Shown: positions 6,304-7,632 of the stretch, in pieces
Numbering within the stretch: the stretch's first letter is position 1
Layout of the letters: each line of letters begins with the position of its first letter
DNA from: Verrucomicrobiota bacterium
Lineage (GTDB): Bacteria > Verrucomicrobiota > Verrucomicrobiia > Limisphaerales > JAHEOI01
Direction: 5' to 3'
Assembly (NCBI GenBank): GCA_018610125.1
Contig: JAHEOI010000358.1
Span: 1 to 7,632, forward strand
DNA: 7,632 nucleotides
Translations under genes and position numbers: made by a program
Notes under the pieces: model-generated
Told to the model about the DNA's origin: nothing
Databases searched by the model: none
What the model saw: only the letters and a program-made list of their open reading frames with translations

Positions 6304-6409
6304 GCTCCCGCACTTCTTTTCCCAAAAAGAGACCGGTCAAGAATCCTCCTCGCTTCGCGTAATTGGCGTCCTTCGCGGGCAATTCTCTTTTCCGGTCCCC
6401 ATTTCCTCC

Positions 6410-6748
6410 TTAATTCCAGTGGCCGGCGATGATAATGAGGCTTCCGAGGACGCAAAGGCCGGCACCCACCCAATCCCAGTGATCCGGGTGAATCCCTTCC
6501 ACGGCCCAGAGCCAGAGGATTGACGTCACGATATAAACGCCTCCGTAAGCGGCGTAGGTCCGGCCTGCTCCGACGTCGGGATGGCGTGTCAGGAGCCAAG
6601 CGAACACCGCCAAAGCGCCGATCCCGGGAACGAGCCAGGAGACCGAGCGTCCCGAGCGCGCCCATGCGTAAAACGCGAAGCAACCGGCAATCTCGCACAG
6701 GGCGGTGACCAGGAAGAGGGCGACTGCTTTGAGAAGCCACAGCGGCAT
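6410..6748 (-). CDS. ynfA: YnfA/UPF0060 family small membrane protein
   Basis: The 112-residue protein matches the YnfA/UPF0060 family in length and sequence. It starts MPLWLLKAVALFLVTALCEI with an early glutamate in helix 1. It continues with AFYAWAR, a GRTYAAYGGVYI segment and WLWAVEG, then a last helix ending at the C-terminus. Four membrane segments are visible (about 4-26, 34-53, 63-84 and 91-110). The family is related to small multidrug resistance transporters and may act as an efflux pump, but its substrate is poorly established. No in-frame alternative start lies between the upstream in-frame stop and the ATG at 6748, so the start is secure even though no ribosome binding site is visible. 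It stands alone, 193 bp downstream of the sialate O-acetylesterase gene and next to the repeat-filled spacer. Confidence 0.93.
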   Translation of the reverse strand: MPLWLLKAVALFLVTALCEIAGCFAFYAWARSGRSVSWLVPGIGALAVFAWLLTRHPDVGAGRTYAAYGGVYIVTSILWLWAVEGIHPDHWDWVGAGLCVLGSLIIIAGHWN

Positions 6749-6889
6749 AATTTCAGAATCAAGGGGGTCGTTCTGGTGGTATCGATTTCATCGGTAAGGG
6801 TTTTGAGCGAAACTTTGATTTGGATCAAGGGGTGGCCGAGCCTGCCAATGTCGTCTTAGATAACTTGATAACGAAACCCCAAGGAAAAG

Positions 6890-6903
6890 TTGGCTTTTGC
6901 CAA
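6890..6903 (-). terminator. Possible weak terminator after the sialate O-acetylesterase gene
   Basis: On the minus strand TTGGC-AAAA-GCCAA forms a 5-bp perfect stem with a 4-base loop, followed by CTTTTCC. It lies about 40 bp past the stop codon of the esterase gene, in the direction of its transcription. The stem is short and the T-run interrupted, so termination efficiency is doubtful. I see nothing else in the surrounding 6749-6941 spacer. Confidence 0.3.
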
Positions 6904-6941
6904 GATAGGGAAATACACGTGAGCGTCTTGTCATCGTGAGG

Positions 6942-7632
6942 TCACCATTGATCAGTGCGGAAGGGCGACGCCGGAAGACCGGCTTTGTTGACAAGATTCG
7001 GCTGGGCCCGGTCGTGCCACGCAAAGCGCACCGCGATCGGTCGGTCCACTTTTTCACTCCAAACGACGACGGTATCGTGGTCGATTTGGGCCTTGGCGCT
7101 CATAAAATTATGATTGCTTCCGGCAATGCGGAATTCAGTCGGCGCTTGGCCATCAATGGTTTTGAGTCCTTGACCGACATGATCGAAATGAATGCGGATG
7201 CGGCCATCTTCTATCGTCATCGACTCGTAAAGCGGTCCCGAGTGGGTGAGATCGGGCCGGCTGTAGGTCTGACTCAATGCCCATAATGCCAACCGATGGC
7301 CGACATCTTGCTTGTTGCGAGGATGGATATCGTCCAGGTTTCCGATGTCGGTCGTCACGGCCATGCCGGTGCGGGGCTCGGAGAGCGTGGCGGCTTGGGC
7401 TTCCCAGATTTCAGCCAAAAGCTTCGGATCGGCATTCCCATAATCGTAGGGAGCCAATTGGACATAATAGAATCCGAGATCGGGCTGGGCCCAGCTTTGA
7501 CGCCATCCGCGGATTAATCCTTTCATTTTCTCGTGATAGGTCCAGCCATCGCCCAGGTTGGCTTCCCCTTGGTACCAAATCGCGCCTTGGAGCCCGAACG
7601 GGACCAATGGGGCGATCATGCCGTTGTAGAGG
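6942..7632 (-). CDS. Sialate O-acetylesterase (SASA domain), C-terminal part, cut by window end
   Basis: The frame is open to the right end of the window. It gives about 229 residues starting LYNGMIAPLVPFGLQGAIWYQ and ending with a stop at 6942. LYNGMIAPL, AIWYQGEAN and TDIGNLDDIHPRNKQDVGHRLA are hallmark blocks of sialate O-acetylesterase-like SGNH esterases. The D and H of DDIHP (H codon at 7323-7325) are the expected catalytic Asp and His. The catalytic serine block (GQSNM) would be in the missing N-terminal part, as would roughly half of the usual 500-650 residues. The ATG at 7619 lies inside the conserved LYNGM block and is not the real start. Such enzymes are normally exported and remove acetyl groups from sialic acids or plant polysaccharides; the substrate is not visible. 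The visible part ends with a beta-rich region, as in the family. Confidence 0.93.
   Translation of the reverse strand, partial: LYNGMIAPLVPFGLQGAIWYQGEANLGDGWTYHEKMKGLIRGWRQSWAQPDLGFYYVQLAPYDYGNADPKLLAEIWEAQAATLSEPRTGMAVTTDIGNLDDIHPRNKQDVGHRLALWALSQTYSRPDLTHSGPLYESMTIEDGRIRIHFDHVGQGLKTIDGQAPTEFRIAGSNHNFMSAKAQIDHDTVVVWSEKVDRPIAVRFAWHDRAQPNLVNKAGLPASPFRTDQW

Larger units (their letters stand above)
6147..6382. repeat. Inverted-repeat element with 13-bp perfect ends and homologous arms
   Basis: TTGCCCGCGAAGG at 6147-6159 recurs exactly inverted at 6370-6382. A second match, TCTTTTTGGG at 6188-6197, recurs inverted at 6321-6330, in the same order within each arm. The two arms (about 6147-6197 and 6321-6382) therefore appear to be diverged inverted copies of one sequence. 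The right arm carries about 12 extra bases (including GACCGGTC) between GATTCTT and TTTGGG. The ~120-bp centre contains three hairpins. There is no transposase gene and no obvious target-site duplication. A MITE-like or REP-like non-autonomous repeat, or an RNA-forming structure, would fit. Confidence 0.55.
6023..6409. other. Long non-coding spacer between the oxidase operon and the ynfA-like gene
   Basis: I find no convincing gene in these 387 bp on either strand. The part nearest the oxidase (6031-6140) is relatively AT-rich and should hold the operon promoter, but I see no well-spaced -35/-10 pair. The rest, from 6147 to 6382, is occupied by inverted and tandem repeats listed separately. 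The spacer is much longer than any other in the window. Confidence 0.6.

Noticed and set aside
6337..6402. 21-codon minus-strand frame with AGGAGG just upstream of its ATG
   Set aside because: The AGGAGG is only two bases from the ATG, the peptide is made of the right arm of the repeat element, and nothing suggests selection for coding.
6090..6740. Minus-strand open frame of 216 codons overlapping the ynfA-like gene and the spacer
   Set aside because: It is a different frame of the ynfA-like gene; the product is extremely Arg-rich and includes translated repeat sequence.
6831..6840. GGTGGCCGAG, the 5' signature of serine and leucine tRNAs
   Set aside because: No TTCGA-type T arm, no anticodon stem and no pairing acceptor ends follow; it is a chance match in the spacer.

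Overview
The window is a moderately GC-rich bacterial chromosomal segment with seven protein genes, two of them cut by the window ends, and one non-coding spacer of about 390 bp with inverted-repeat structure. No ribosomal or tRNA gene is present, so the taxon cannot be fixed. A SbcCD-like pair, a sialate O-acetylesterase, a Tat-exported copper oxidase and spacers rich in CGCGAAGG / CTTCGCG words and a GGGACGGCA hairpin recall Verrucomicrobiota or Planctomycetota. That placement is inference from memory and is weak.

Layout. Positions 1-1958 (minus strand) hold a two-gene unit: a SbcD/YhaO-like metallophosphoesterase (615-1958), then an AAA ATPase of the SbcC/Rad50/YhaN type (1-643, cut by the window start). 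The two genes overlap by 29 bp. A 67-bp divergent spacer with a perfect 6-bp inverted repeat separates them from a plus-strand EamA/DMT-family transporter (2026-2955). The EamA gene converges on the next cluster with only 8 bp between stop codons.

Positions 2964-6022 (minus strand) are the most interesting part: a tight three-gene cluster reading multicopper oxidase (4727-6022), ZIP metal transporter with an extra extracytoplasmic domain (3436-4692), small cupredoxin (2964-3404). The gaps are 34 and 31 bp, so they probably form one operon. All three products act at or outside the cytoplasmic membrane. The oxidase is Tat-exported and has a complete set of eight trinuclear-cluster histidines but a type 1 copper site only in its first domain. 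The cupredoxin could carry electrons to or from it. The ZIP protein would move a divalent metal across the membrane. A joint role in metal oxidation or copper handling coupled to metal transport is plausible but inferred.

Upstream of the oxidase, 6023-6409 has no convincing gene. It holds a structure of about 236 bp bounded by a 13-bp perfect inverted repeat (6147-6159 / 6370-6382), with a triplicated 9-bp unit and three hairpins inside. Beyond it, on the minus strand, lie a complete YnfA/UPF0060 membrane protein (6410-6748), a 193-bp spacer with a possible weak terminator, and the C-terminal part of a sialate O-acetylesterase (6942-7632) cut by the window end.
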